From the NCBI GenBank assembly GCA_024707365.1, contig JANPZV010000005.1, positions 992,001 to 1,056,000 on the forward strand: DNA of 64,000 bases. The letters run 5' to 3'. This DNA is from Terricaulis sp. (GTDB taxonomy: Bacteria > Pseudomonadota > Alphaproteobacteria > Caulobacterales > Aquidulcibacteraceae). This document shows, in pieces, positions 9,553 to 18,698 of this stretch (position 1 is its first letter; each line of letters starts with the position of its first letter). Made by a program: the position numbers and the translations under genes. Below the pieces are notes generated by a model. It worked only from the letters and a program-made list of their open reading frames with translations, was not told the DNA's origin and ran no database searches.

Positions 9553-10890
9553 TTATCGCTTCACGCGCAGAAGTTCTTCCAGCATTTCATCTGCGGTGGT
9601 GATGATCTTTGACGAGGCGGAATAAGCGCGCTGGGTGGTGATGAGGCTGGTGAATTCTTCCGCGAGATCGACGTTTGAAGCTTCCAGCGCGCCGGATTTG
9701 ATTGTGCCCGCGCCGCCCGCGTTGGATGAGTTGATATTGTAGAGCCCCGAAGAGAGCGTGGCGCGGAATGACCCGCCTACGTCCGGCGCAAGCCCGTTGG
9801 CGTTGAGGAAGGTGGCGAGCGGGATCTGATAAAGCGCGCGGGCGCGGCCGTTTGAGAATTGCGCCGTCAGCATGCCGTCGCCTTCGAGCACGAGCCCGAC
9901 AAGATCGCCTGGCGGCACGCCGTCGGCGGTCACGGAGGTGATGCCGAAATTGTTCGCATTCTGGGTAAGGCCGGCCATCAGGTTGAGCCTGACGTCCTGT
10001 GCGGCGGCGCCGGTGAAGGCCGACCAGTTCACGGTGAAGGCGTCGTCGATGTCTTCCACCGGCGATGCCGTGCCGTGGCCGGAAACCGATTGCACCGTGC
10101 CATCGGTGTTGAACTGGATAAGGCCCGCCGCCAACACGCCGCCTGTGCCGGCGCCGCCCGCCACGTTGTTGTCGGGGCGGGCATAGGCTTCAACCCGCCA
10201 TTCGTTGGGGCCGATCTTGAGGAAGCCGAACGCGATCGTGCGCGGCGCGCCCAAACTGTCGTAGATCTCCATTGAGCTTTCAAAGTGCGGGGTGATCGCG
10301 CCTGTCGCCAATGCGTTCACCGAATAGGCCGGCGGGCCGACATATTCAGCCTGCGCCGAATTGAGGTTGGCGTTGAGGCCGACATTGCGCGTGGCTTCGG
10401 CCAAGCCGCCGACGCCGGAGATATTGATCGGCTCGATCGCCGAAAGGCTGGTGGGTGAGGAGGTGACAGAGCCATCACTGCCCACTGGCCAGCCCTGCAA
10501 AAACTGGCCTTGCGCGTTGACCATATAGCCTTGCGCGTCGATCGTGAACGAGCCAGCGCGCGTGAACAGCACGTTGCCGCCGTTCGAGAGTTGCTGGTTG
10601 TTGGTTGAGACGATGAAGAAGCCATCGCCGGAAATCGCAAAATCAGTGGCCGAGCGCGATTGCTCAAGCGAGCCCTGCAGCGAAACTTGCTGGCGCACTG
10701 TGGGCAGCACGCCGCCTGCGTTATAAGTCGTTTTCGAGTTCTGCGCGTTCACCATTGCGGAAAAATCAACGCCGCCGCGCTTGTAGCCAACGGTGTTGAC
10801 GTTGGCGATGTTGTCCGAAATCACGGCGAGCGCGCTTGAATTGGCCGTAAGCCCCGAAACGCCCGCGCGGAGGGCGGTATAGATCGACAT
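9553..10890 (-). CDS. flgE: FlgE, flagellar hook protein
   Basis: Hook protein of 445 residues, exported through the flagellar type III system and polymerised outside the cell. The N-terminus carries the rod/hook signature (LRAGVSGLTANSSALAVIS, DNIANVNTVGYKR), then ISGDGFFIV, and the C-terminus has the matching helix ASNVDLAEEFTSLITTQRAY. The variable middle (residues about 150-390) forms the surface domain. It lies 115 bp after flgD. The gap contains a GC hairpin (CCCGCGC and GCGCGGG arms) that may protect or attenuate the mRNA. Last gene of the hook operon. Confidence 0.96.
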   Translation of the reverse strand: MSIYTALRAGVSGLTANSSALAVISDNIANVNTVGYKRGGVDFSAMVNAQNSKTTYNAGGVLPTVRQQVSLQGSLEQSRSATDFAISGDGFFIVSTNNQQLSNGGNVLFTRAGSFTIDAQGYMVNAQGQFLQGWPVGSDGSVTSSPTSLSAIEPINISGVGGLAEATRNVGLNANLNSAQAEYVGPPAYSVNALATGAITPHFESSMEIYDSLGAPRTIAFGFLKIGPNEWRVEAYARPDNNVAGGAGTGGVLAAGLIQFNTDGTVQSVSGHGTASPVEDIDDAFTVNWSAFTGAAAQDVRLNLMAGLTQNANNFGITSVTADGVPPGDLVGLVLEGDGMLTAQFSNGRARALYQIPLATFLNANGLAPDVGGSFRATLSSGLYNINSSNAGGAGTIKSGALEASNVDLAEEFTSLITTQRAYSASSKIITTADEMLEELLRVKR

Positions 10891-11005
10891 TCCAAATCTC
10901 CATCACGAGCGCCCGCGCGCAAGGCGCGGGACGAAGGTTTCAATTTTTTAAAGCGCTTCTGCGCGTGACGTGCGAAGGCGTTTTGCCTTCGCCAAAAGCT
11001 CTCGG

Positions 11006-11665
11006 TTACAAGAAGTCCAAAACACCCAGTACGGTGCTCAAGTCGTGATTGCCGGAGCGGGAAACGATCTTGGGCGGCGTGCCCGTAAGATCGACGCCCG
11101 AAACCAGCTCGATGGCGTTCACATCAGATGCGATTGCAGTATTGGTCGGATCGCGCGCGACGATGCTGAGGCGGTAAATCCCGTCAGGCATGGCCTCGCC
11201 GCTATCGTTCTTGCCGTCCCAAACAAAATTGTGCGTTCCCGGTGCAGCGACGCCTTGAGTGGAGAACACGGTCTTGCCTTTGGCGTCGAGCACGTTGATC
11301 GTCACCGTGCTCGGGGTGTCCTCGAAGCTGTAGGTCCAGGCTGCTTGTTCGTTGGCCATATAGGTGTTGTTGGAATCGATCACCGCGAAGCGGCCGATAT
11401 AGGAAAGCGGCAAGGACGCAGACATCGCATTGTATTGCGAGACCAGTGATTCCAATTGCTCATTGGTGCGGATCTGCTGTTCCACCTGGCTGTATTGCAC
11501 CAATTGCTGGGTGAATTGCGTCAAATCCATCGGCGCCAGCGGATCTTGGTTTTGCAATTGCGCCGTGAGCAGCACGAGAAATGTATCGAAATTGTCCGAT
11601 AGCGTTGTCCGTGCGCCGGCGCTTTGCGTTTGGGCTGTATTGTCGATGCCGGGGATGGTGGTCAT
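11006..11665 (-). CDS. flgD: FlgD, hook-capping protein
   Basis: Protein of 219 residues with the conserved FlgD N-terminus (NFDTFLVLLTAQLQNQDPLAP, 21 residues seen at positions 25-45, quoted here in part as FLVLLTAQLQNQDPLAP) and QFTQQLVQYSQVEQQI, followed by a beta-rich region with FVWDGKNDSGEAMPDGIY typical of the FlgD tudor-like/Ig half. FlgD forms the temporary scaffold at the tip of the growing hook. It lies 11 bp after fliK and upstream of flgE, the usual hook-operon order. Confidence 0.95.
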   Translation of the reverse strand: MTTIPGIDNTAQTQSAGARTTLSDNFDTFLVLLTAQLQNQDPLAPMDLTQFTQQLVQYSQVEQQIRTNEQLESLVSQYNAMSASLPLSYIGRFAVIDSNNTYMANEQAAWTYSFEDTPSTVTINVLDAKGKTVFSTQGVAAPGTHNFVWDGKNDSGEAMPDGIYRLSIVARDPTNTAIASDVNAIELVSGVDLTGTPPKIVSRSGNHDLSTVLGVLDFL

Positions 11666-11676
11666 GATCCTATCCT

Positions 11677-13064
11677 TTAGGCCATCACGTCGATGCGCGC
11701 GCCGCGCCAGCGTTCAAGCCGGGCGGTTTGCAAGGGAGTGTTTTGATCGCCGCTATTTTCTGCGGCGTCCGCGTTGTGGCCGCCGGCTTTGTCGCTCGCG
11801 CCGGCATTGCTGGCTTCGTCTTCGCGTTGGCGCAGGTCGAAGGAGAGGCCTTGCTCGCTCAATTCAAGCCCCGCCGCCTGGAGGCTTTGCTCCAATTCAC
11901 GCGCGTGGCGAACAAGATCTGAAAGTGCGGCGGGATTGTCTGCGGCGATCATCGCGCTTACGCGATGATCGCGCGTGACTTCGAGGCGCACCTCAATGCG
12001 CCCCAGCTCCGGCGGATCGAGGCGCATTTCAAAGCGCGTATTGCCGCCGTCAAAACGGCGGATGATTTCGCGGCTAACCTGCGCGGCCGCCATAGGCGCA
12101 GCGCGCGCGCTGCCGTGCTCTGCGGCGCTCGCCTGATGGGCGTGCGCCGCGCTTTGCAGGCTCGGCGTTGTAGAGGCGGCGGCTTGCAGCTCCGTTTCGG
12201 CGCTCGGTGCGCTGAGTGCGAACGCGCTCAGATCCGGTTTCGATGCAGCCGCGGCGGCGATCGCGTTTGCGGGCGCCTTTAGCCGGTGTCGCGCCAGCTT
12301 TCAGGTTCGTCGCGGCGGGCGCGGTTTTCATGGGCGCCGGCGCGGCCTTAGCGTCCTGCACGGGCGGCGCAGCGGGTGCGGTTGGCGGCGCGACGCTCGC
12401 AGCGGCGTTTTGCTGCGGTGATGGCGTGGGCGTGGGCGGCACAACCAGGGGCGGCGGCGTGAGCTGCTGGCCTTGCGCCGGTTGCGTTGGGGTGTCTTGC
12501 GCCGTCGCGGTGTTGGCCGGTTGCGCGGCGATTTGTTGAGATTGCGCGCGCGGCGGGGCGATGGGGGCGGCTTGGGCCGTGGCTGCGGCGGCGGTGGGCA
12601 GATTCGGCGCCATCGCAGGTTCAATCGCAGGCGCCGGTTCGGCGCCTGCGATTGCGGGCGGGGCGATGGGCGGCGCTACGGTAGGGATCGCTGAGGCAGC
12701 GCCTTGCGGCGTCGGGGGAAGGGCCGGTGCTTCGGGCGCATCGGCGCTGACCTTCGGCGCGAAGAAACGCAGGCGCGATCGGCGCGGCCTGCGGCGCAGG
12801 ATGTGGCGGCGCGGACAAGACGGCGGGCGCCTCAGGCGCGTCAGCCGATTTTCCAGCCGTGCTCTCTTTATTCTCTACATTCTCCGCGCCGTTCTCGCGT
12901 GCGGCTCCGCCGTGCGCGGGCTTTGCAAGCGGCTCGGCTGGCGGCGCGGCGGCGGCCAGATGCTCTTCAAAGCTGGGGCCGGTATTGTCGCTCGGCGCGC
13001 GCGCGTTTGGACGCGCCGGGCTCGGCGCGATCGCATCCATGACGGCGTCCGCCGCAAAGCTCAT
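11677..13064 (-). CDS. fliK: FliK, hook-length control protein (two frameshifts)
   Basis: First gene of the hook operon. It has a Pro/Ala/Gln-rich, low-complexity N-terminal two-thirds (the ruler region) and a clear C-terminal Flg_hook domain (FEMRLDPPELGRIEVRLEV, AADNPAALSDLVRHARELE). FliK is secreted intermittently, measures the hook and switches FlhB to filament export. Three open segments in three frames join with one extra base near 12761-12768 and one near 12268-12280, giving about 461 residues. Low sequence constraint in the ruler makes exact shift sites uncertain. The ATG at 13064 lies about 32 nt after the predicted sigma-54 start site. Confidence 0.87.
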
Positions 13065-13105
13065 TCAAAGTCCCCCAAGGCCGCAGCGCGCGGCGTTGTT
13101 CCGCT

Positions 13106-13123
13106 GAGCAAACCCTGGGCCAC
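13106..13123 (-). promoter_or_regulatory. Sigma-54 promoter of the hook operon (fliK-flgD-flgE)
   Basis: The minus strand reads GTGGCCCAGGGTTTGCTC, with GG and GC separated by exactly 10 bases, as needed for sigma-54 (-24/-12). It places transcription start about 32 nt before the fliK ATG. Late flagellar genes in Caulobacter use sigma-54 with FlbD. It shares a 362-bp divergent intergenic region (13065-13426) with the flgK promoter. Confidence 0.75.
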
Positions 13124-13215
13124 GCCGTTCACCATAAAAATATCATATAAAACAATGCACTGATTGGGTGCGCTCTGATGCGGTGCGCGTGTGATCGGCA
13201 AATGGCGCCGCCGCC

Positions 13216-13234
13216 CCCGGCAGCTTCTGCCGGG
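13216..13234. promoter_or_regulatory. FlbD-like (ftr-type) palindrome between hook operon and flgK
   Basis: CCCGGCAGCTTCTGCCGGG, a perfect inverted repeat with arms CCCGGCAG and CTGCCGGG (the flanking bases extend it by one pair). It lies about 95-110 bp upstream of the hook-operon sigma-54 promoter, a normal enhancer distance, and just upstream of the flgK promoter. There is no T-tract, so a terminator is unlikely. Confidence 0.6.
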
Positions 13235-13243
13235 GCGTTTACC

Positions 13244-13260
13244 TTGGCAGGAGGCTTGCG
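13244..13260 (+). promoter_or_regulatory. Sigma-54 promoter of flgK-flgL
   Basis: TTGGCAGGAGGCTTGCG, with GG-N10-GC and both flanking TTGGC and TTGC halves of the sigma-54 consensus. The predicted start near 13270 leaves a leader of about 155 nt that holds two more FlbD-like repeats. Confidence 0.8.
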
Positions 13261-13377
13261 AGGCACGCGGCGGCCAGGCGCCCGCTCGCGCGCGGCTGGC
13301 ACTGAGAGGGCTGGAGAAAATCTTGTATTTTCAGTGGACTAACGGCGTTTCGCGCGCGGCGGCCATGCCCCGTCGCA

Positions 13378-13417
13378 CCCGGCAAATTTCGCCGGGCGCC
13401 GGGCGCTTTCTGCCGGG
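13378..13417. promoter_or_regulatory. Two FlbD-like repeats in the flgK leader
   Basis: CCCGGCAAATTTCGCCGGG (13378-13396) and CCGGGCGCTTTCTGCCGGG (13399-13417) follow the same plan as the upstream palindrome. They lie about +108 and +129 relative to the predicted flgK start. From general knowledge, Caulobacter flaN (flgK) has downstream FlbD enhancers at a similar distance. The last copy also covers the flgK Shine-Dalgarno (GGGAGG), so binding or RNA folding might affect translation. Confidence 0.5.
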
Positions 13418-13426
13418 AGGCGCGCC

Positions 13427-15580
13427 ATGGTCGGCCTAACGCAAGTTCTGCTCTCAGGGCTCACTGGCCTGCGCGCGTCGCAAACCGGCCTTGGCGTGGT
13501 TTCGCAAAACATCGCCAACGCCAACACGCCCGGCTATGTGCGCACCGAGATCACGCTCGCCCCGCGCACCGAGCTTGGCGCCGGCGCCGGTGTTGAGGTC
13601 ACGGCGATCAAGCGCGCCGCCGATCGCTTCTTGGCCACGGCGTCTTATATCGCCAGCGCCGCCAGCGGCGCGGCCAACGCGAAATCTGATCTGCTCTCTC
13701 GCGCGCAAGCCTATTTCGGCGATCCCGCCAGCTCATTGTCGATGTTTGGGCGATTGGACGATTTCTGGTCCTCGCTTACCGAATTGGGCGTTGATCCTTC
13801 TTCAGCGCTGCGCCGCTCGGAGGCGGTGTACAGTTTGGAATCCACGTTCGCGGAGGTGGGCCGCATCGGGGAATCTCTGCGCGGCCTGATCGCGGAGGCT
13901 GATCAGCGGCTTTCCGACTCCGTCGCCGAGGCGCAATATCTGATCGATCGCATCGCCGCGCTTAATAACGAAATCCGCCTCAACAAGCGCACGGGCGCCG
14001 ATTCCAGCGGCGCGGAGAATGCGCAATCGGCGCTGGTTGATGAGCTCTCGAAACTGATTGACGTGCGCAGCACAGCAACGCCCGAAGGCGGCTTGCAAAT
14101 CCGCACCAGCGGCGGCGCGCTTCTCGTCGGTGTTGATGCTGCGCGGCTGAAATACACGCCCGGCAATCCTGATACGGGCGTGTTCGGCACGATCACCATG
14201 AACGCCGATATCGGCGCGTTCTCAAATCTTGAGCCTTATATCCTTGGCGGCTCGATCCGCGGCCTGCTTGACGTGCGCGATCACGAATTGGCGGGATTGA
14301 CTGAATCCCTTGGCGCTTTCGCCGCGACCTTGGGCGATGCGCTCAACCAGGTGCACAATGAGAACGCCTCATCGCCGGCGCGCTCAGTGCTTGCCGGGCG
14401 CCAAACCGGCTTGCTGGGCACAGACACGCTCGGCTTTTCCGGCGCGGCCACGATCGGGGTTGTCGATAGCGCAGGCTATCTGCGCCAGCGCATGATTGTT
14501 GATTTCGACGCCGGCCAGATCACCAGCGAAGATCCCGCCGCGACGTACGCCTTCGCCGATAACATTGATGCGTTCGTCGCCGCGCTCAACACCGCGCTCA
14601 GCGCCTCAAACCCCGCTGGCGCCGCAAGCTTCAACGCTGGCGTGCTGACGCTCAATGGCGGGGCGGGCGGGCTTGTTATCCAACAAGATTCCGCAAATCC
14701 GAGTGATCGCGCCGGGCGCGGCTTCTCGCATTTCTTCGGCCTTAACGATCTCGTTTCCCGCCCCACGCCGATGTTCTTCGAGAACGGCACGGTGGGCGCG
14801 GATGCGCACGGCTTCAATGCCGGCGGAGAAATGACATTCGAGGTGCGCGATGGCGCGGGACGCGTCATCGCCAACCGCACGGTGGCGATCGATGGCGCGC
14901 TTGCAGCGCCCGGCGCCCGCACTTGGGATGATCTGGTTTGGGCGCTCAACGCCAATGGCGCAGGCCTTGGCGATTATGGCTCTTTCGCGCTTGATCCCGC
15001 CACCGGCCAACTTGGCTTTTCCGCCACCGGCCAATTTGCGGTCACGCTGCAATATGATTCCACGCAACGCGGCGCCACCGGCATTTCGGTGGCGGCGCTG
15101 CATGGGCTCCAGCCGGCGAACAATGCGCGCCGCGCCATGGAGGTGCAGGTCAACAGTGCGTATCTCGCCGATCCATTGCTGCTTGCGGTGGGCCGGCCCG
15201 ATCTCAGCGCAGATTTAGGCGAACGCGTGGTGGAGGCGGGCGACAATCGCGGCGCGGCCGCGCTGGCTGCGGCCAAAGACGGTACGCGCAGTTTCGGCGC
15301 CGCGGGCGTGATGAGCGCGCAATCGACAACGCTTGCGGTGTACGCGGCGCGCCTGGGCGGCGAGGCGGGCCGTCTTTCGGCGGCCGCACAGCGCCAAGCG
15401 CAAGGCGCGGAAGCTGTGTCGATCGCGGCCAATGATCGGCGCGCCGAGGTCGAATCGGTCAATCTCGATGACGAATTGATCAAGATGACGACCTATCAAA
15501 ACGCCTACGCGGCGGCGGCGCGCGTCATCCAGGCCGCTAAGGAAATGATCGATGTCCTGATGGCCATTGGCTATCGCTAA
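13427..15580 (+). CDS. flgK: FlgK, hook-associated protein 1
   Basis: Protein of 717 residues that forms the first hook-filament junction ring. The N-terminus has the axial-protein signature LTGLRASQTGLGVVSQNIA and NANTPGYVRTEI; the C-terminus has the matching SVNLDDELIKMTTYQNAY-like helix (here ESVNLDDELIKMTTYQNAYA). The long middle is variable, as in the family. The start ATG at 13427 has GGGAGG at 7-nt spacing. It is transcribed divergently from the hook operon from a strong sigma-54 promoter and followed after 14 bp by flgL. Confidence 0.96.
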   Translation: MVGLTQVLLSGLTGLRASQTGLGVVSQNIANANTPGYVRTEITLAPRTELGAGAGVEVTAIKRAADRFLATASYIASAASGAANAKSDLLSRAQAYFGDPASSLSMFGRLDDFWSSLTELGVDPSSALRRSEAVYSLESTFAEVGRIGESLRGLIAEADQRLSDSVAEAQYLIDRIAALNNEIRLNKRTGADSSGAENAQSALVDELSKLIDVRSTATPEGGLQIRTSGGALLVGVDAARLKYTPGNPDTGVFGTITMNADIGAFSNLEPYILGGSIRGLLDVRDHELAGLTESLGAFAATLGDALNQVHNENASSPARSVLAGRQTGLLGTDTLGFSGAATIGVVDSAGYLRQRMIVDFDAGQITSEDPAATYAFADNIDAFVAALNTALSASNPAGAASFNAGVLTLNGGAGGLVIQQDSANPSDRAGRGFSHFFGLNDLVSRPTPMFFENGTVGADAHGFNAGGEMTFEVRDGAGRVIANRTVAIDGALAAPGARTWDDLVWALNANGAGLGDYGSFALDPATGQLGFSATGQFAVTLQYDSTQRGATGISVAALHGLQPANNARRAMEVQVNSAYLADPLLLAVGRPDLSADLGERVVEAGDNRGAAALAAAKDGTRSFGAAGVMSAQSTTLAVYAARLGGEAGRLSAAAQRQAQGAEAVSIAANDRRAEVESVNLDDELIKMTTYQNAYAAAARVIQAAKEMIDVLMAIGYR

Positions 15581-15594
15581 CAGGAACGCGTGTA

Positions 15595-16515
15595 ATGGAC
15601 GGTCCGCTTGCTTTGAGTTTTTCCGCCCAGGCGATGGCGAACATCCGCCGCATCACGGGCGAACTCACCGATCTGCAGCGCCAAATCGCCTCCGGCGCCA
15701 AGCACGCCGATCTGCAAGGGTTTGGCGCCGGCGCGGCAAGCTTGTTGACCGCGCAAGGCTTGCGCGCAACGGCGGATTCGCAAAACGCCGTCATCACGCA
15801 ATTGCAGGCGCGTTTTGGCGTGCAGGGCGAAGCGCTGGGGCGGGTCTCGCAAGCGGCGGGCTTGCTCGCCCAATCGATCCGCGACGCCATCAGCGCCAAT
15901 GATGGACGCGGCATCCCGATTGAGCTCGAGATGAGTTTCACCAGCACCGTCTCGGCGCTGAATGAAACCTGGAACGGCCAGCCGCTCTTCGCCGGGGAGC
16001 GCCAAGGTGCGGGGCCGATCACCATCAACACGCTCAATGAGCTCCAGAGCCTTGGCCCTGGCGGCATCTTCGATGAAGCGCTGCGCCACCAAACCATCGA
16101 TTTCGGCACGGGCTCGCCGATCGTGGTGTCCAAAATGGCCTCCGAGCTGTCGCAGGGGCTGTTCGATACAATGCTGCAGCTCAAAGCGCTACTCGATTCA
16201 TCGGGCGGCACGATCGGCCAGCCGATCAGCGCCCAGCAGACCCAGCAATTGCAGGCCATCGCCGCCCAGCTCGATACCGAGGCGGCGAAATTCGTCACCG
16301 AACAGGGCCGGGCCGGCCAGCTCAGCTCCCGCTTTGAGGCCGAGCAAATCCGGCTCACCGCGCGTTCTGACCTCATCACCAAGGAAATCGGGGAGGTGGC
16401 CGATGCGGACGTGGCCATGGCCACGGTGAAGCTCGCCACCCTGATGACGCAGTATCAGGCCACCGCGAAAACCTTCTCAGAGCTTTCGCAATTGTCGCTG
16501 CTCGACTATCTATAG
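15595..16515 (+). CDS. flgL: FlgL, hook-associated protein 3
   Basis: Flagellin-like protein of 306 residues forming the second junction ring between hook and filament. The N-terminal flagellin half (ANIRRITGELTDLQRQIASG) and the C-terminal half (DVAMATVKLATLMTQYQATA) can both be read. The length is normal for FlgL. It sits 14 bp after flgK in the same operon. A CCGGG/CCCGG hairpin lies in the 39 bp between flgL and mnmA and may mark the end of the flagellar unit. Confidence 0.93.
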   Translation: MDGPLALSFSAQAMANIRRITGELTDLQRQIASGAKHADLQGFGAGAASLLTAQGLRATADSQNAVITQLQARFGVQGEALGRVSQAAGLLAQSIRDAISANDGRGIPIELEMSFTSTVSALNETWNGQPLFAGERQGAGPITINTLNELQSLGPGGIFDEALRHQTIDFGTGSPIVVSKMASELSQGLFDTMLQLKALLDSSGGTIGQPISAQQTQQLQAIAAQLDTEAAKFVTEQGRAGQLSSRFEAEQIRLTARSDLITKEIGEVADADVAMATVKLATLMTQYQATAKTFSELSQLSLLDYL

Positions 16516-16554
16516 GCCTTCGCTCCGGGCCTTGAACCCGGTGGGGAGAGGAAG

Positions 16555-17709
16555 ATGTCGATTGATTTGGCGCCCCCTTCGGGCGCTCGCACCCTAAATT
16601 CGCTCGGTTTCGCCAAGCCGCCCGCGCAAACGCGCGTGGTGGCCGCCATGTCTGGCGGGGTGGATTCTTCGGTTGTCGCCGCGATGCTCAAGCGTGAGGG
16701 CTATGACGTCATCGGCGTCACGCTGCAGCTTTACGATCATGGCGCGGCCGTGAACAAGCCGGGCGCGTGCTGTGCGGGCCAAGATATTCACGATGCGCGC
16801 CGCGTCGCTGATTCCGTCGGCATCCCGCACTACGTGCTCGATTACGAAAGCCGCTTCCGCGAAGCGGTGATGGAAGATTTCGCCGACACCTACCTCGCCG
16901 GCGCCACGCCCATCCCGTGCGTGCGCTGCAATCAAACCGTGAAGTTCGCTGATCTCAAGCGCGTGGCAAGCGATCTCGGCGCCGATTGCTTGGCGACGGG
17001 CCATTATGTTCGCCGCATTGAAGGCGCGAACGGGCCGGAGCTTCACCGCGCCGCAGACGCGAGCCGTGATCAAACATATTTTTTGTTCGCCACCACGCGC
17101 ACGCAACTGGCCTATCTGCGCTTCCCGCTCGGTGATCTGCCGAAAAGCCAAGTGCGCGCCTTGGCGGCTGAGCTTGGCCTCGCGGTCGCAGAAAAGCCCG
17201 ATAGCCAAGATATTTGCTTTGTGCCGAACGGCAAATACCAAAGCGTGGTTGAAAAGCTTCGCCCAGGCGCGCTGGAGCCGGGTGAAATCGTGCACGTCGA
17301 TGGCCGCGTGATGGGCATGCACAATGGCGTCATCAATTATACGGTGGGCCAGCGCCGCGGCCTCGGCATCGCCACGGGCGAACCGCTGTTTGTGGTCAAA
17401 CTAAACGCGCCGAAAAAGCAGGTGATTGTTGGCCCGCGTGACGCGCTTGGCGTGTCGCGCATCACGCTGAAAGATGTGAACTGGATCGGCGAGGCCGTAT
17501 CAAACGAAGATGCGCTCGATGGCCGGGAGATTCTGGTGCGTGTGCGCTCCACGCGCGAGCCGGCGCCGGCGCTGTTGCGCGTGGGCGCGGGTTGGCATGT
17601 GGAACTAGAAGCGCGGGAAGAGGGCGTGGCCCCTGGGCAGGCCGCCGTGTTTTATGACCGTGGTTCCACGCGCGTGCTCGGCGGCGGCTGGATCGCAAGC
17701 GCGGCTTAA
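16555..17709 (+). CDS. mnmA: MnmA, tRNA-specific 2-thiouridylase
   Basis: Enzyme of 384 residues that thiolates U34 of Lys, Glu and Gln tRNAs, taking sulfur from the IscS relay. The PP-loop motif SGGVDSS is at residues 33-39. The catalytic cysteines are in PCVRCNQ and SQDICFV. The tRNA-binding stretch GHYVRR and the C-terminal beta-barrel (GQRRGLGIA onward) are present. A purine-rich GGGGAGAGGAAG precedes the ATG. Its stop overlaps that of the convergent marR gene. This housekeeping gene is intact. Confidence 0.96.
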   Translation: MSIDLAPPSGARTLNSLGFAKPPAQTRVVAAMSGGVDSSVVAAMLKREGYDVIGVTLQLYDHGAAVNKPGACCAGQDIHDARRVADSVGIPHYVLDYESRFREAVMEDFADTYLAGATPIPCVRCNQTVKFADLKRVASDLGADCLATGHYVRRIEGANGPELHRAADASRDQTYFLFATTRTQLAYLRFPLGDLPKSQVRALAAELGLAVAEKPDSQDICFVPNGKYQSVVEKLRPGALEPGEIVHVDGRVMGMHNGVINYTVGQRRGLGIATGEPLFVVKLNAPKKQVIVGPRDALGVSRITLKDVNWIGEAVSNEDALDGREILVRVRSTREPAPALLRVGAGWHVELEAREEGVAPGQAAVFYDRGSTRVLGGGWIASAA

Positions 17710-18134
17710 ACCAATTGCTCTGTCGCGTGCAGCACTTGCGCGACCAGCTTCGGCGGCACGATTTTCGCTGCTTCGGTTTGGGCTTGCTTCCACGCGGCAA
17801 AACCGGCGCGGATGCGCGCGCGTCCATCCCGCGTGAGGCGCACGCGGCGGATGCGCCTGCTTGCAGGGTCGGTATAGGTTTCCACCAGCCCCTCCGCCTC
17901 AAGTGGCTTGAGCGTTCGCGTGAGCGTGGAGGGTGAGATGCTGCGCTTTTCCGCCAGCTGCGCCATGCTAAGGTCAGGCTCCTCCGCCGCTGCGATCAGC
18001 AGGCCAAATTGCGGCATGGAAAGCTGCGCTCGCGCCAGATGCGTTTCATACAGCGCAAGCAGCCGCTTGGTGGCGATGCGCATGCGCAGATAGAGGCAGG
18101 GCGGATAATCAAGTACGGGCTTCCGCTTGGGCAT
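17706..18134 (-). CDS. MarR-family transcriptional regulator
   Basis: Winged-helix regulator of 142 residues. The recognition region ([20 protein letters not shown]) and wing ([15 protein letters not shown]) match the MarR family, which usually represses neighbouring genes until a small ligand binds. The ATG at 18134 is chosen because upstream in-frame sequence lacks homology and would run across the operator. It is divergent from the thioesterase-thiolase set with a near-perfect palindrome in the 72-bp gap, so it probably controls both itself and that set. The ligand is unknown; aromatic or acyl-CoA compounds are guesses from the neighbours. Confidence 0.85.
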   Translation of the reverse strand: MPKRKPVLDYPPCLYLRMRIATKRLLALYETHLARAQLSMPQFGLLIAAAEEPDLSMAQLAEKRSISPSTLTRTLKPLEAEGLVETYTDPASRRIRRVRLTRDGRARIRAGFAAWKQAQTEAAKIVPPKLVAQVLHATEQLV

Positions 18135-18162
18135 CTTGACGGGGGCTCCTCGCGGCGAAATA

Positions 18163-18189
18163 TTGTGTCTACAATAATTGTAGATACAA
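18163..18189. promoter_or_regulatory. MarR operator palindrome
   Basis: Inverted repeat with 13-base arms around a central A at 18176: TTGTGTCTACAAT and ATTGTAGATACAA, 12 of 13 pairs matching. It is AT-rich against a GC-rich background and midway between the divergent marR and thioesterase starts, which is typical for a MarR operator. Confidence 0.8.
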
Positions 18190-18206
18190 GCATTAAAGGA
18201 TGCAAG

Positions 18207-18698
18207 ATGTCCGAGCCTTCCGGTTTTGATGCGCAGGCCGCCGCGCGTGCGCTTTTGGGGGTGAGCGGGCTTGAGGCCATGCGGCTTTTGCTGGCCGGCC
18301 AGCATAGCGCGCCCTCGATTGGGAGAACCTTGGGCTTCACGCTCGTCGAAGTCGATGACGGCAAGGCTGTTTTCGTGGGTGAACCATCCGATCGCATCCT
18401 CAATCCGCTTGGCATCGTCCATGGCGGCTGGGCGCTTACGCTGATCGATAGTTGCACCGGCTGCGCCGCACACACCACGTTGCCGGCGGGCGTTGGCTAC
18501 ACCACGGTGGAAACCAAGGTGAATTTTGTGCGCGCTATCACGCCGCAAACCGGGCCGGTGCGCGCCGAGGGCCGCGTCATCGCCCGCGGGCGAACGATCA
18601 TAACCGCCGATGGAACGCTCACCGATTCCGCCGGCAAGCTGTTGGCGCACGGCACATCGACGCTTATGGTGCTGCGCGAAAAGGAGAAGGCAAAATGA
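18207..18698 (+). CDS. PaaI-family thioesterase
   Basis: Hot-dog-fold protein of 163 residues. The core NPLGIVHGGWALTLIDSCTG carries the HGG motif typical of PaaI/4HBT thioesterases, followed by TTVETKVNFVRAI and GRVIARGRTI. These enzymes hydrolyse aryl- or acyl-CoA thioesters in the cytosol. The start ATG at 18207 lies just after the MarR operator; a longer in-frame extension exists but crosses the operator. It overlaps the thiolase gene by 4 bp (ATGA). The exact substrate cannot be told. Confidence 0.88.
   Translation: MSEPSGFDAQAAARALLGVSGLEAMRLLLAGQHSAPSIGRTLGFTLVEVDDGKAVFVGEPSDRILNPLGIVHGGWALTLIDSCTGCAAHTTLPAGVGYTTVETKVNFVRAITPQTGPVRAEGRVIARGRTIITADGTLTDSAGKLLAHGTSTLMVLREKEKAK

Noticed and set aside
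10910..10960. Terminator between flgD and flgE
   Set aside because: The CCCGCGC/GCGCGGG hairpin has T-rich sequence only on the plus-strand side, where no gene ends; it is more likely an mRNA-stability element in the hook operon.
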